From assembly GCA_963770045.1 (NCBI GenBank), contig CAVYOD010000027.1, positions 1 to 64,000 of the forward strand: a stretch of DNA of 64,000 bases. Reading direction: 5' to 3'. The notes below the pieces were generated by a model. That model had not been told where the DNA came from. It saw only the letters and a list, made by a program, of their open reading frames with translations, and ran no database searches. Position numbers and translations under genes: made by a program. The stretch comes from CAVYOD01 sp963770045. Its GTDB lineage: Bacteria > Acidobacteriota > Aminicenantia > Aminicenantales > CAVYOD01. Shown here piece by piece: positions 36,846 to 46,608 of this stretch (position 1 is the stretch's first letter; each line of letters begins with the position of its first letter).

Positions 36846-36866
36846 ACTTCGGTCCCTTGGACGCCC

Positions 36867-36895
36867 AAGATAGCAGAATCGAAATCTCAAATCAA
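36867..36895 (-). promoter_or_regulatory. Promoter of the nucleoside phosphorylase operon
   Basis: Minus strand TTGATT (36890-36895), 17 bp, TATCTT (36867-36872), about 15 nt before GTG 36845. It is divergent from the ParB-like gene promoter. Confidence 0.6.
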
Positions 36896-36974
36896 GGGAG
36901 CCCTGCGCCGCTCCCTCATCTCTTCGCTCCGGCCCTTAGGAGGCCCGTCTGCCCGTGGCAGCCTGTGACTCCCA

Positions 36975-37003
36975 TTGAATTTTCGAATCAGCCCCCTTAG
37001 AAT
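36975..37003 (+). promoter_or_regulatory. Promoter of the ParB-like/SplB-like pair
   Basis: TTGAAT (36975-36980), 17 bp, TAGAAT (36998-37003). Six bases separate the -10 from ATG 37010, so the predicted mRNA starts at the A of the ATG. Confidence 0.75.
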
Positions 37004-37009
37004 AGGCGC

Positions 37010-37966
37010 ATGAAACGCCTGAAAATTGATATCGATCAAATCGATTTGTCCGATGGGAGGTTCCGGACATCGCCGGTTTTCAACCTGGATCGGATGAAGC
37101 TCTCCCTTCAAGAGGCGGGCCTCCTTCAGCCTCCCTTGGTCAGCCGGCGGGGAAACCGGTATCTTCTTGTCTCGGGCTGGAAGAGGGTCCTGGCCTGCCG
37201 GGAGCTTTCTCTTTCTCCGATCGAAGTCCTGGTGGACGTCGGAAGGGGCGACCTCGAGTTATTCTTATATGCCTTCTATGAAAACCTGGCCTGCCGGGAT
37301 TTTTCGCCCATCGAAAAAGCCGAGGCCGTCTTTCGATTGAGCGAATTCGGCGAGCCGGCTGAAAAGATCCGGACACATTACCTGCCACTCCTGGATGCGC
37401 ACCCGACGGTCTCTTCGTTGGAGACGCTGCTGGCCATTGCCCGGTTCGAACCGAACCAGAAAGTCATGCTTGCTGAAGAAGGCATTCCTTTTTCTTCCCT
37501 GGAAAGGCTGGTCGATTTCGACACCCGAGAACGGGACATGATTTTGCCTTTGCTCGTGCCGCTCAGCCAGAATAAGCAGAAAGAAGTCCTCGAGGACCTC
37601 TTTGAAATTTCGCGGCGTGAAGAGAGACCCGTCAGGGAAATTCTCGAAAAAGAGGAGATCAGGAGGATTCAGCGGAGCGAAAGCCTGTCGCCCCTCCAGA
37701 AATCGGACAACATCAGGGTCCTCCTCCGGGAAGCGAGATATCCGCTCCATTCCCAGTGGCTGAGCGCGTTCGAGTCGGTCGCGAAGAGAATTTCCTGGCC
37801 GAAAGGCGCACGCATCCAGCCTTCTCCCCATTTCGAGGGCGACGATCTCCTGCTGTCCTTTCGCTTCAGGAACAAAAAGGAATTTCAATCCTGCCTCGCG
37901 GGCCTCCGGGAAGCCGGTTCCCACCCCGATTTCGGGCGGCTCTTTCTCGAATCCCAGGATGAATAG
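37010..37966 (+). CDS. ParB/Srx N-terminal domain protein, partner of the SplB-like gene
   Basis: 318 residues. The first 90 residues fit a ParB/sulfiredoxin-type domain (IDIDQIDLSDGRFRTSP; LLQPPLVSRRGNRYLLVSGW; RVLACRELSLSPIEVLV), followed by a helical region (YENLACRDFSPIEKAEAVFR) like ParB's HTH part and a C-terminal domain I do not recognise. It overlaps the next gene by eight bases. ParB-like proteins of this type are often next to spore-photoproduct-lyase-like radical SAM genes; their job is unknown. It appears to be translated from a leaderless mRNA. Confidence 0.78.
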   Translation: MKRLKIDIDQIDLSDGRFRTSPVFNLDRMKLSLQEAGLLQPPLVSRRGNRYLLVSGWKRVLACRELSLSPIEVLVDVGRGDLELFLYAFYENLACRDFSPIEKAEAVFRLSEFGEPAEKIRTHYLPLLDAHPTVSSLETLLAIARFEPNQKVMLAEEGIPFSSLERLVDFDTRERDMILPLLVPLSQNKQKEVLEDLFEISRREERPVREILEKEEIRRIQRSESLSPLQKSDNIRVLLREARYPLHSQWLSAFESVAKRISWPKGARIQPSPHFEGDDLLLSFRFRNKKEFQSCLAGLREAGSHPDFGRLFLESQDE

Positions 37967-39060
37967 AAGCGAATTTCTTCCCGAGCGCGTCTTCATCGAG
38001 AGAGACATTCTGGACTCTCCCCACACCCGGAAGATCTTGAAAGAGCTCGGCTCGGTCCCGCAAGAGGTTATTTCCGACGCTCAGACACTGATCGATGTGA
38101 TTCACCAGGCCAGAGACGCGATCAGAGAAGGGAAGAGGTTTCTTCTCTTGGCCCGCCAGAGAGGCGGTTTTGTCAAGCCGTGCCCTTGCACGCCCGGCCA
38201 TATCAGCTGCGGGTATGGGAACATCAACCTGGACCTCAATTGTCCCCTCGACTGCAGCTACTGCATTCTGCAGCTCTATTTATCCCATTCTCTCCCGACG
38301 ATTCACGTCAACCATGACGACCTCTTGACCCAGCTGGACACCTTTTTCAGGAGGAGGAAGGGCAGGCCGGTGAGAATGGGGACGGGGGAGTTGGGGGATT
38401 CCCTGGCCCTCGACCATCTGACCGGAAACTCGAGAACGCTGGTGGAATATTTCCGGGGCAAAGAACCCGCGGTGCTGGAGCTGAAGACCAAAACGACAAA
38501 TATCCGCCAGCCTCTTAACCGTCAAGCCGGCCGAAAATGCCGTCATCTCCTGGTCGCTGAATTCCGCGAAGATCGCCCGAGACGAGGAAAAAGGCGCACC
38601 GTCAGTCGTGGAGAGGATCCAAGCCGCGAAAATGATCGCCTCCCATGGATTTCCCGTGGGCTTCCACTTCGACCCTTTGATCCTTCATCCCGGCTGGGTG
38701 GAGGGCTATGCCGAAATTATCCGGACGATGCTCGCCGCAGTTCCTCCTTCGCGGATCCGCTGGATCAGCCTCGGCTGCCTGCGTTTTCCTCCCGCCCTCA
38801 AGCCTATTATGCAGGCCCGGTTTCCGGGAAGCAAGATCATCTACGAGGAACTCATCCCGGGTCGAGACGGAAAGCTGAGGTATTTCCGGCCTATCCGGGT
38901 CGGCCTTTACCAAAAGGTGCTCGAACTCATCCGGGAGGCCGGAGGAGAAAAAATCCCGGTTTATCTGTGTATGGAGAGCGCTGAGATCTGGCGCGAGTTG
39001 GCAAAAAAAAGGGGAAAGGCGGCTTCCGCGCTTCGCCTTTCCCCTTTTGTTGTTGGCTGA
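37959..39060 (+). CDS. Spore photoproduct lyase-like radical SAM protein (one frameshift)
   Basis: About 365 residues. VFIERDILDSPHTRKIL at the N-terminus, FVKPCPCTPG, and the radical SAM cluster motif C95-P-L-D-C99-S-Y-C102 within LNCPLDCSYCILQLYL, then FRRRKGRPVRMGTGELGDSL. The frame breaks near 38512 and resumes in LLTVKPAENAVISWSLNSAK and, from 38608, ERIQAAKMIASHGFPVGFHF. SplB repairs thymine dimers in spores; homologues in non-spore-formers have unclear roles. A strong terminator hairpin lies inside the last codons. Confidence 0.85.
39007..39050. terminator. Bidirectional intrinsic terminator
   Basis: A perfect 15-bp inverted repeat (arms 39007-39021 and 39034-39048, AAAAGGGGAAAGGCG type) encloses a 12-base loop. 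T-rich sequence follows on the plus strand and eight A precede it, so it can also stop the tonB-exbB-exbD operon coming from the other side. It overlaps the 3' end of the SplB-like reading frame. Confidence 0.88.
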
Positions 39061-39103
39061 GTCTAAAACCCCAAAAGGCCTTGATTGCCGATTCGAAAGG
39101 GGG

Positions 39104-39523
39104 CTAATCGACCTTTTCTGTTTTCTTCTCGGTTACGATACCTACGATCTCGACACCCGCTTCTTTGATCTTATCGATCAGCTCCACGAGCTTGCCGAAT
39201 TCCAGGTCCTGATCGGCCTTGAGATAGAGTTTTTTGTCCGTCGCGGTTAGGAAGGCTTCTTCGAGCTTGGTCTGCAGGTTCTCTAGGGTGATCTTATCCT
39301 GGTTTACGTACAGCGTCCCGTCTTTTTTGATGGCCAGGACGACGGGCATGTTGTCCGGCATACTGATCGTGTTGAGAGCCATCGGCAGCTTGACGTCCAC
39401 TCCTTTCTGGACGAGCGGGGTGACCACCATGAAAATGATCAGGAGCACGAGCAGGACGTCACAGAGAGGGACGACATTGGGTTCAGATTTGATTTTTTGT
39501 TCGCTCCCGATTGAAATTGCCAT
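39104..39523 (-). CDS. exbD: ExbD/TolR family biopolymer transport protein
   Basis: 139 residues. One N-terminal membrane helix with the essential Asp (EPNVVPLCDVLLVLLIIFMV), PLVQKGVDVKLP, then a periplasmic domain (LAIKKDGTLYVNQDKI; LYLKADQDLEFGKLVELID). With ExbB it forms the proton-driven motor for TonB. It is the last gene of the tonB-exbB-exbD operon. Confidence 0.92.
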   Translation of the reverse strand: MAISIGSEQKIKSEPNVVPLCDVLLVLLIIFMVVTPLVQKGVDVKLPMALNTISMPDNMPVVLAIKKDGTLYVNQDKITLENLQTKLEEAFLTATDKKLYLKADQDLEFGKLVELIDKIKEAGVEIVGIVTEKKTEKVD

Positions 39524-39586
39524 TTTATGCCTCTTTAATTAGAGTTTTTTCTTGGATGAACCGACACTCGGTCTCAGTCCGCTCGA

Positions 39587-40264
39587 TTACTTTTTTTCGC
39601 CCTGTCTGATGAAGAAATCGACGATCTGAGAAGTGGTGTTGCCCATCTCAGCCTCGTAGATCTCGATCCGGGTGTTCAGGCTGTTGTAGCACCAGAGGGC
39701 GATGATCGCGACACCGATCCCAAAAGCGGTTGTGACCAGGGCTTCGGCGATGCCCTGGGCGACCGTGCCAATTCCGCCCGATCCGGTCAAAGCCATGCTC
39801 CGGAACGCATTGATGATTCCGGAGATTGTCCCGAACAGTCCGATGAAGGGAGCCGATGTGGCGATCGTAGCCAGAATGCCCATGCCTCTCTTCATCTCCT
39901 GATCGAAAATGGTCGCCGCTCTCTCACAACCCCGCTGGGCCGTCTCGATCTGCTCATCCATAGAGAGATTGGCTTCTCGGCTCTGCAGGAATTCCTCGAT
40001 CCCTCCCGCCGTGACCCGGGCCAAATGGCTTCCCCTGTTGTCCTTCTTGCTGGAGAGAGTGAGGGCTTCCTTGACCTGTCCGTTCTTGAGCAAATCCGCC
40101 AGTTTGGGGGCGATCAACTGGGATTTCGTCCTGGCTCTTTTGAAGGTGAGCTGCCGTTCGATGAACATATAAATAGAGATAATAGAAAGAGCGATCAGGA
40201 GAATGGCGACTGTTTTGGCCACTGCTCCCATGGCCACCCACATTTCGATGAGACCAAATTGCAT
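39587..40264 (-). CDS. exbB: MotA/TolQ/ExbB proton channel family protein
   Basis: 225 residues. N-terminal helix (AILLIALSIISIYMFIERQL), a cytoplasmic helical part, then two helices with IATSAPFIGLFGTISGIINA and GIAEALVTTAFGIGVAIIAL, the MotA/TolQ/ExbB signature. It forms the pentameric proton channel around ExbD. Confidence 0.93.
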   Translation of the reverse strand: MQFGLIEMWVAMGAVAKTVAILLIALSIISIYMFIERQLTFKRARTKSQLIAPKLADLLKNGQVKEALTLSSKKDNRGSHLARVTAGGIEEFLQSREANLSMDEQIETAQRGCERAATIFDQEMKRGMGILATIATSAPFIGLFGTISGIINAFRSMALTGSGGIGTVAQGIAEALVTTAFGIGVAIIALWCYNSLNTRIEIYEAEMGNTTSQIVDFFIRQGEKK

Positions 40265-40326
40265 GTTAAGTACCTCCTTTTAATTATCGAAAGCCATCGC
40301 TAGCTTTGCTTAAATTGAATTGAATG

Positions 40327-41103
40327 CTATTTGAGTTGGAATCTGACGGTGACCGTGAAGATGACTCCCCGCGGGCGGCCGTTGATGATCATCGGCTCGT
40401 AGACCCACTGCCGGACCGCATCGATCGCCGACTGGTCCAGGAGCGGAATCGACCGCAGCACCTTCCAGTGCGACACCCGGCCGTAGATGTCCGTCGTCGC
40501 CTCGATGATCACCACCCCTTCCACTCTCGCCTGACGCGCGATCTCAGGATACACCGGCTGCACTTCCTTGATCAGCTTCGGCGGCTTGATCTCGCCCACC
40601 GCCCGCACCGGCGCTTCCACCTCTCCGACCACTCCTCCCAACACTCCTCCGACGACGCCGCCCAAAACTCCGCCCACAACTCCGCCTTCGACTCCACCCT
40701 CGACTCCGCCTTCAACCCCGATGTCGCTCAGCTGTTCCTCGGCGATCTCCTGGGGAATCTCGACGGGGGCGACCAGGCGTCCCGGTTCGATCGGGGCCTG
40801 GGCCTGGACCGGCTTGATCCGCGTCTTGGCCTGGGCGCTGGCCCGCTTCTTGGCCGGCGGCGGTGGCGGCGGCGGTGGCGGCGGCGGCGGCGCTAAGAAC
40901 GCGCTGTACACCTCCACCTTCGGCAGGTTGCTCGTTGAAAGCAGGGGGATGACAATGATGGCGGCAACAAAGAAGAAATGGATAAGAACGGCCACGGGAA
41001 GCGCGAAGGCCTTTCTTTTTCCGCCTTTTTCGGCCCGGATAAATGAATCTTTGAAAAGGTCAGGAATTTGTCCTTTGACAATCGGCTTTGTTTTTTCAGC
41101 CAT
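40327..41103 (-). CDS. tonB: Energy transducer TonB with poly-Pro and Gly-Val repeat
   Basis: 258 residues. A cytoplasmic start, a membrane helix (VAVLIHFFFVAAIIVIPLL), a run of 13 prolines (about 72-84), a tract of about ten (V/L)GG(V/E) units (about 115-150) and a C-terminal TonB domain (VQPVYPEIARQARVEGVVII; DAVRQWVYEPMIINGRP). It passes energy from ExbBD to outer-membrane receptors, which implies a Gram-negative envelope. The Gly-Val tract replaces the usual Pro-Lys/Pro-Glu spacer. Confidence 0.92.
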   Translation of the reverse strand: MAEKTKPIVKGQIPDLFKDSFIRAEKGGKRKAFALPVAVLIHFFFVAAIIVIPLLSTSNLPKVEVYSAFLAPPPPPPPPPPPPAKKRASAQAKTRIKPVQAQAPIEPGRLVAPVEIPQEIAEEQLSDIGVEGGVEGGVEGGVVGGVLGGVVGGVLGGVVGEVEAPVRAVGEIKPPKLIKEVQPVYPEIARQARVEGVVIIEATTDIYGRVSHWKVLRSIPLLDQSAIDAVRQWVYEPMIINGRPRGVIFTVTVRFQLK

Positions 41104-41146
41104 TTTGTAACCTCACCTTTAAAATAGAGTCCCTGTCCACGGCCTC

Positions 41147-41175
41147 AGTATAGATGAAAACAATTTTTTTGACAA
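41147..41175 (-). promoter_or_regulatory. Promoter of the tonB-exbB-exbD operon
   Basis: Minus strand TTGTCA (41170-41175), 17 bp, TATACT (41147-41152), about 43 nt before ATG 41103, which has an AAGGTGAGG ribosome site. Confidence 0.75.
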
Positions 41176-41184
41176 GAAAATTCC

Positions 41185-42344
41185 TCATTTCCTAAACCCC
41201 TTTTTCGAAGGGAATAATTTCTGCCAAAAGAGGACGACCGGGCAGGAGAGATAGACCGTAGAATAGACTCCCTCGATCGTTCCGACCAGCATCAGGAAAG
41301 CGAAATCGTTGATGACTTCTCCTCCGAAGAGGAAAAGAGCGCCGACCGTCAGAAAGACCGTCCCCGAGGTGATCAGCGTTCGCCCGAGGCATTGGTTGAG
41401 GCTGATATTCATCATGTTTTCGAGCGACTCTTTCCTGAAGATCTTGTGGTTTTCCCGGACGCGGTCAAAGATGACGATCGTATCATTGATAGAGTACCCG
41501 ACGATGGTCAGGATGGCGGCGATGATAGGCAGGTTGATCTCACGGTTCGTAAATGAGTAGATAGTCATGGTGATAAGAACATCCTGGAGTCAGGGTAAAA
41601 ATGGCCGCGACACCATAAGCGAGTTTGAACCGGAAGGCGATATAAACCAGCATGCCCAGAAGGGCCCAAATGGTCGCCAAGGCGGCCTTTTTCCTCAGGT
41701 CGGCGCCGACCTGAGGTCCGACGGTCTCCCGGCTCATAACGGTGAGCTTCCCCAGAAAAGTCTTAGCCTTAAGAAAGTTGGTCACATCGGGATTGATCCC
41801 GGCGCTCTGGAGCTCGGTATAATCCCCGATGATGCCGTTCAGATTCCTGAAAAGAAATAATCTTCTGAGCGTTCTCATCGCCCTTGCCCGGAAAGGCCGG
41901 CTCCAGAAGAGCGGCAAGCCCTTTCTGATCCAGGCCGTTCAGATCTGCCAGTCCCCGGGCCTTTTCGGCTTGGCCATCGGTTCCCCTCAGGGCGCCGATG
42001 ACTTTGATTCCGAGCTGCTCATGGGCCTCCATTTCCTGCTGTTGGCTGGCGGCCTTGACAACCTGCATCGTCCGGATCAGGCACTCGCGGCCTTTCTTGC
42101 CGGTTTCCTGGATGACGCTGTTGCCCAGACCGACGTCGCCCAGCAGCTGCCTGACTTTATTCACGGCGATGGGCTCTTTGAACATGACCCGGATCAGCGT
42201 CCCTCCGCCGAAATCGACTCCGAGCTTCAGCCCTTTTCCGAGCGTGACATTCAAAACTCCGGCCAGCACGATGATCCCGGTCACCGCCAGAGCGATGAAT
42301 TTATATTTCATGAATTTGATGTGGGGCGTCTTGAACAGTTCCAT
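41185..42344 (-). CDS. secF: Protein translocase subunit SecF (two frameshifts)
   Basis: About 385 residues in three frames. N-terminus IKFMKYKFIALAVTGIIVLA and LKLGVDFGGGTLIRVMFKE; periplasmic part; then SRETVGPQVGADLRKKAALA and RFKLAYGVAAIFTL; then INLPIIAAILTIVGYSINDT followed by IVIFDRVREN. Breaks lie near 41870 and 41590. The 110-residue periplasmic segment between the first two motifs is longer than in E. coli SecF. It works with SecD to pull proteins out of the Sec channel using the proton gradient. As it is a core gene, the breaks are probably sequence errors. Confidence 0.9.
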
Positions 42345-42345
42345 G

Positions 42346-43882
42346 TTAGATACTCAGCCTTTTGGCGGTTTTCTTGACGGACAGGTCAAAGATGAGATGG
42401 GAGACGAAGACGGCCGTGAACATGTTGGCCACCAGGCTGATGATCAGGGTCACGGCGTAGCCTTTGATCGGGCCCGTGCCGAACTGAAAGAGAAAGATGG
42501 CCGAAATAATCGTGGTCAGGTTGGAGTCAAAGATGGCGCTGAAGGCCCGAGAGAAGCCGAGGGAAATGGAGCTCAAAATGGACTTCCCCACGGCCTGCTC
42601 CTCCTTGATCCGTTCGAAGACGAGGACGTTGGCGTCGACGGCCATGCCGATGCCCAGGATGATCCCGGCGATGCCGGGGAGGGTCAAGGTGGCCCTGAAA
42701 TAGGCCAGGGCGCCGAAGAGGATTAAGACGTTGAAGATCAGGGCGACGACCGCGTTCGCTCCCGACATCCGATAATAGAAGATCATGAAGCCCATCACAG
42801 CGATAATGGCGACGAGTCCGGCGATAAGGCCCTGGCGGACGGAATCAGCTCCCAGGGCCGGGCCGATCGTCCTTTCTTCCAGGTATTTGATCCCGGCGGG
42901 GAGGGCGCCGGCCTTGAGGATGACCACCAGGTCATCGGCTTCCTCCGCAGTGAAGCGCCCGGTGATAATCCCCTGGTCGGAGATCCTGGCATTGATCGTG
43001 GGCGCCGATTGGATTTTTCCATCGAGAATGATGGCCAGAGGCTTGCCGATATTCTCACCGGTGACCTGCTCGAACCGCCTGGCGCCGTCCGGCGTCAAGG
43101 TGAAGGAAACGGCGGGGTTGTTCCATTCGTCCACGGAACGGCGGACGGTCCTCAAGTCCTTTCCCGTCACCGCGGCGACCTTGCTGACCAGAGAGAAGCC
43201 TCCCTGGCCCCTCTTCGGGTCTCCTTTGACGACCTCCATATCATCGGGAGCCTTGCCGCCGAAATCCTTGAGCAGGGTCGCTTCGTCGGCGGCGGGTCCG
43301 GCCTTGACGAGTTTCCATTCCAGGATGGCCGTGACTTTGATCAGGTTTTTCACCCGGTCCGGGTCTTCTATGCCCGGGAGCTCGACCACGATCCTATCGC
43401 TCCCTTGTCTCTGGATGAGAGGTTCGGAGACGCCGAACTGATCAATCCGGTTGCGGATCGTCTCAACGGCCTGATTGACGGCCTGGTCTTTGAGGAATTG
43501 GACTACGAGCGCCTTCAAAGAGAACGGTCGCGGAGCTGCCGACAAAGGAGTAATCCCAATCCCTGAGGTATTGGTCGAACAGTTCTCGAGTTTTGCCTTC
43601 CTGGTCGGGGTTGATTCCCTGGACGGCAAATCGACCCGGCCTTTCTTTGGCTATCGTAGTGAAGGTTATGGAATTCTTTTTGAAGAGATCCTGAAGACGG
43701 ACGATTTCCTGGTCCGTTTCGACATTGACCGCGTCTTCGGTGATGACCTGGAGGACGAGATGGATCCCGCCCTTCAGGTCAAGGCCGAGCTTGATCTTCT
43801 TTTGGATAGGATAAGCCACGAAGATGCAGCCGGCCAGCACGACGAGGGTCAGAATGAGTTTCCACTGCAACCCTTTTTTCAT
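42346..43882 (-). CDS. secD: Protein translocase subunit SecD (one frameshift)
   Basis: About 510 residues. N-terminal helix (LILTLVVLAGCIFVAYPI), KLGLDLKGGIHLVLQV, then after a frame break near 43525 the periplasmic domain (QAVETIRNRIDQFGVSEPLI; DRIVVELPGIEDPDRV) and six helices with GIAGIILGIGMAVDANVLVF and ERIKEE. Stop of secD and start of secF are two bases apart. It is part of the yajC-secD-secF group. Confidence 0.92.
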
Positions 43883-43956
43883 CTTGAACGCTTCTCTTTC
43901 ATGATTGATGATGGAAAAAATCCGAAAAAAATGACCTCTTGCTTTCTCTCCGGATC

Positions 43957-44298
43957 CTACTCGGTTTTTTCCTGGCCGGTCTGGCCGGTGAGGATGGCGC
44001 CCACAGCGCTCTTGGTGATGTCGATCTTCACATTGGCCGCAATCTTCAGCTCGATACGGTCGGGTTGAACGCCCATCACCGTTCCGTATATCCCGCCGGA
44101 GGTGATGATCCTGTCGCCGGGTTTCAGGTTGCTGACCAGGTCTTGATGCTTTTTTTGCTTTTTCCGGGAAGGCAGAATAATGAGGAGGTAGAAGATGACG
44201 AAGACGAGGATAAAAGGGACCAAGGCCGTGACAAAATTACCCCTGACGGGGGCAGCGCCGGTTTGTTGGAGAGCGGAAAAAAATCCTCCAAAAATCAT
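43957..44298 (-). CDS. yajC: Preprotein translocase subunit YajC
   Basis: 113 residues. One helix (FVTALVPFILVFVIFYLLII) followed by PSRKKQKKHQDLVSNLKPGD and IITSGGIYGTVMGV, the YajC signature. Its ATG overlaps the tgt stop (ATGA). It is an accessory subunit of SecDF. Confidence 0.94.
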   Translation of the reverse strand: MIFGGFFSALQQTGAAPVRGNFVTALVPFILVFVIFYLLIILPSRKKQKKHQDLVSNLKPGDRIITSGGIYGTVMGVQPDRIELKIAANVKIDITKSAVGAILTGQTGQEKTE

Positions 44299-45416
44299 GT
44301 TATCTCATCCTTTAAACGATTCATACTCTGTTTGAATTGACTGTACGAATTCGATTGGATAGATTGCCTAATTTTTCGAAAGATGTCAAGATAAAAATGC
44401 AGGTTGTGGATGGTGTTGAGGATGGCGGAGCTTATTTCTTCGCGTTCGAAGAGATGGCGCAGGTAGGCGCGGGAAAAATTCCGGCAGGTGTAGCATGAAC
44501 ACCGCTCGTCGAGGGGCCTGTCATCCTGGGCGTACTTCTGGTTTTTGATGATGATCCGACCGGCGCTGGTGAAGAGGCAGCCGTTTCGGGCGTTCCGGGT
44601 GGGGAGGACGCAGTCAAAGAAGTCGATTCCCCGTTCGACGGCCTCTAAAATATCCTCGATATAGCCCATCCCCATGAGATAGCGAGGCTTGTCTTTGGGC
44701 AGGAGGGAATCAGCCTTTTCCAGGGTTTCGAACAGCTGGGATTTGGATTCGCCGATTCCCAATCCACCGAGGGCGTGGCCGTCAAATTCGAGCTCAGCCA
44801 GCTCTTCGATACTCTGTTTCCGCAGCTCCCAGAAGACCCCGCCCTGGGAGATGCCCCACAGCAACTGCCGGGTCGGGTGATCGAGGAAATGCCTCTTCGA
44901 CCGCCTCGCCCAGACGGTGGTCAGCCGGACGGCCTCTTTCATGCTGGCTTCGGGGGAGGGGAAGGGCAGGAAATAATCGAGGCACATCATGATGTCGGTG
45001 CCGAGCCTGATCTGAGTGTCGACGGCGTCCTCCGGCCTCAGAAACAATCTTGTCCCGTCGAGATGCGACATGAACTCGACGCCCTCCTCTCTGACTTTGG
45101 CCAGAGGGGTGAGGCTGTAAACCTGGAAGCCGCCGCTGTCGGAGATTATCGGCTTGGGCCAAGATATAAAGGAATGGATGCCGCCCATTTTCTCGATCGT
45201 CGAGATTCCCGGGCGAAGGAAGAGATGGTAGGAATTGACCAGCAGGACCTGAGCCCCCAGCCCGAGGACCTGCTCGTGGGTGAGCGCTTTGACCGTCCCC
45301 TGACTTCCCACCGGCGCGAAGGCCGGAGTTTCCACGAGGCCATGCTGGGTATGGATGATCCCGGTTCTGGCTGAAGAGAGAGGGTCGCGGGCGGTGAGGC
45401 TGAATTGGCCGTTCAT
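44295..45416 (-). CDS. tgt: tRNA-guanine transglycosylase (queuine/preQ1)
   Basis: 373 residues. ISDSGGFQVYSL (catalytic Asp), GISQGGV, GGLGIGE, MGMGYIEDILEAVERGIDFF followed by DCVLPTRNARNG (nucleophile Asp), and the zinc site CSCYTC...H near 305-335. It exchanges G34 for preQ1 in tRNA for Asp, Asn, His and Tyr. The start ATG overlaps the ychF stop (ATGA). The order tgt-yajC-secD-secF is common. Confidence 0.95.
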   Translation of the reverse strand: MNGQFSLTARDPLSSARTGIIHTQHGLVETPAFAPVGSQGTVKALTHEQVLGLGAQVLLVNSYHLFLRPGISTIEKMGGIHSFISWPKPIISDSGGFQVYSLTPLAKVREEGVEFMSHLDGTRLFLRPEDAVDTQIRLGTDIMMCLDYFLPFPSPEASMKEAVRLTTVWARRSKRHFLDHPTRQLLWGISQGGVFWELRKQSIEELAELEFDGHALGGLGIGESKSQLFETLEKADSLLPKDKPRYLMGMGYIEDILEAVERGIDFFDCVLPTRNARNGCLFTSAGRIIIKNQKYAQDDRPLDERCSCYTCRNFSRAYLRHLFEREEISSAILNTIHNLHFYLDIFRKIRQSIQSNSYSQFKQSMNRLKDEIT

Positions 45417-46488
45417 TGGGCAAAACGAAAGTAGATGATGTCGCCGTCCTGGACGATATAGTCTTTGCCTTCCAGGCGGACGGCTCCCTGCTCCTTAGCT
45501 GTCTGAAGCGAACCGTGGCGGCGCAATTCTTCCCAGCCAAGGACCTCCGCCCGGATGAAGCCCTTTTCTATATCCGTGTGAATGGCGCCCGCGGCTTTGA
45601 GAGCCGTGGAGCCCTTTTTGACTGCCCAGGACCTGACTTCGTCCTTGCCGACGGTGAAGAAAGAAATGGTCTGGAGGAGTCGTGGGGGCTGAATCGAAAA
45701 ACCGCTCGGCCGCTAATGCCCTGATCCCATATTCCGCGAGGAAGGTTTTCCTCTCCTCGTCCGGAAGCTCGGAGATCTCCAGTTCAATCCTCCCGCAGAA
45801 GGCCATGATCTCCCGCCCCGAAGACTCGACGCCTAGCGAGATCGGCCGGGTTTTCGATTCTCAGGGATATCCGCCTCGTCCAGGTTGATCATATGGGCCA
45901 GGGGCTTTTGGCTGAGAAAGGAGAAGCTGCGCAGAAGCCGCTCTTCGGCGGGAGCGAGTTCAATCGACCGGAGAGACTCTCCTCCGGCGAGTCTCGGATG
46001 GAGCCTGCGGAGGAGGTCTTTTTCTTTTTCTCCCTCAGCGTCTTTGGCCTTCTTCAAGTCTTTTTCCAGTTTTTCGAGCCTGGCCTCGACCATGACCAGG
46101 TCCGCCAGGATCAGTTCTTCCTCCATGAAAAAGATGTCCTCCTTGGGGTTGACTTTTTTGGCCGAGGGAACTCGGGCGTCCTGAAAGCCCCTGACGACAT
46201 GGATCAGGCTATCTGCCTTGCGAAGGTGATTGAGGAAGGTGCTGTTTTTGACCTCGCCGTAGGAAATCCCGGCGAGGTCCAAATAATCGACCAGGACGGC
46301 CATTTTTTTCTTCCGGGGTAATGGCCCGCCAGCTCATCCAGACGGGCGTCGGGAAGCGGGCAGGTTCTCAGGTTCGGCTCGGCTTTCTTCCCGGCCTCGT
46401 AAGCTCTGATTTCGATCCGCGCCCCGGTCAGAAGGTTGAAGAGGGTCGTCTTTCCGGTCTTAGGATAGCCGAACAGGGTGAAATTCAC
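45413..46488 (-). CDS. ychF: Redox-regulated ATPase/GTPase YchF (about three frameshifts)
   Basis: About 358 residues. GYPKTGKTTLFNLLTG near the start, then (new frame) DYLDLAGISYGE, LRKADSLIHVVRGFQD, PLAHMINLDEADIP, then CGRIELEISELPDEERKTFL and, in another frame, the TGS-like end SFFTVGKDEVRSWAVKKGST, AAGAIHTDIEKGFIRAEVLG and DGDIIYFRFAQ. Breaks lie near 46300, 45820 and 45690. It is a ribosome-associated ATPase of the OBG family. The start GTG 46488 is predicted to be the first base of the mRNA. Confidence 0.88.
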
Positions 46489-46494
46489 GACCTA

Positions 46495-46523
46495 AGTAAA
46501 TATCGATTTCATGATTATGTCAA
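46495..46523 (-). promoter_or_regulatory. Promoter of the ychF-tgt-yajC-secDF operon
   Basis: Minus strand TTGACA (46518-46523), 17 bp, TTTACT (46495-46500). Six bases then the GTG start at 46488, so the transcript is predicted to be leaderless. Confidence 0.72.
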
Positions 46524-46573
46524 GGCACTTAAAGTCGGTCTTGTCTCTCTGGTCTATCTCGGCCCCCAAAAGG

Positions 46574-46608
46574 GTCCCCCGTACTCCGTGCCCCGTTCCC
46601 CGTGCGCA
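46574..46608. repeat. GTNCCCC heptad array (one arm of an inverted pair)
   Basis: Five units in register: GTCCCCC GTACTCC, GTGCCCC GTTCCCC, GTGCGCA. It is the reverse-complement type of the array at 46746-46787. Between them (46609-46745) there is no gene. Confidence 0.85.

Noticed and set aside
41540..43629. Programmed frameshifting in secD/secF
   Set aside because: No slippery site with a downstream structure was seen, and similar one-base breaks occur in unrelated genes, so sequence error is simpler.
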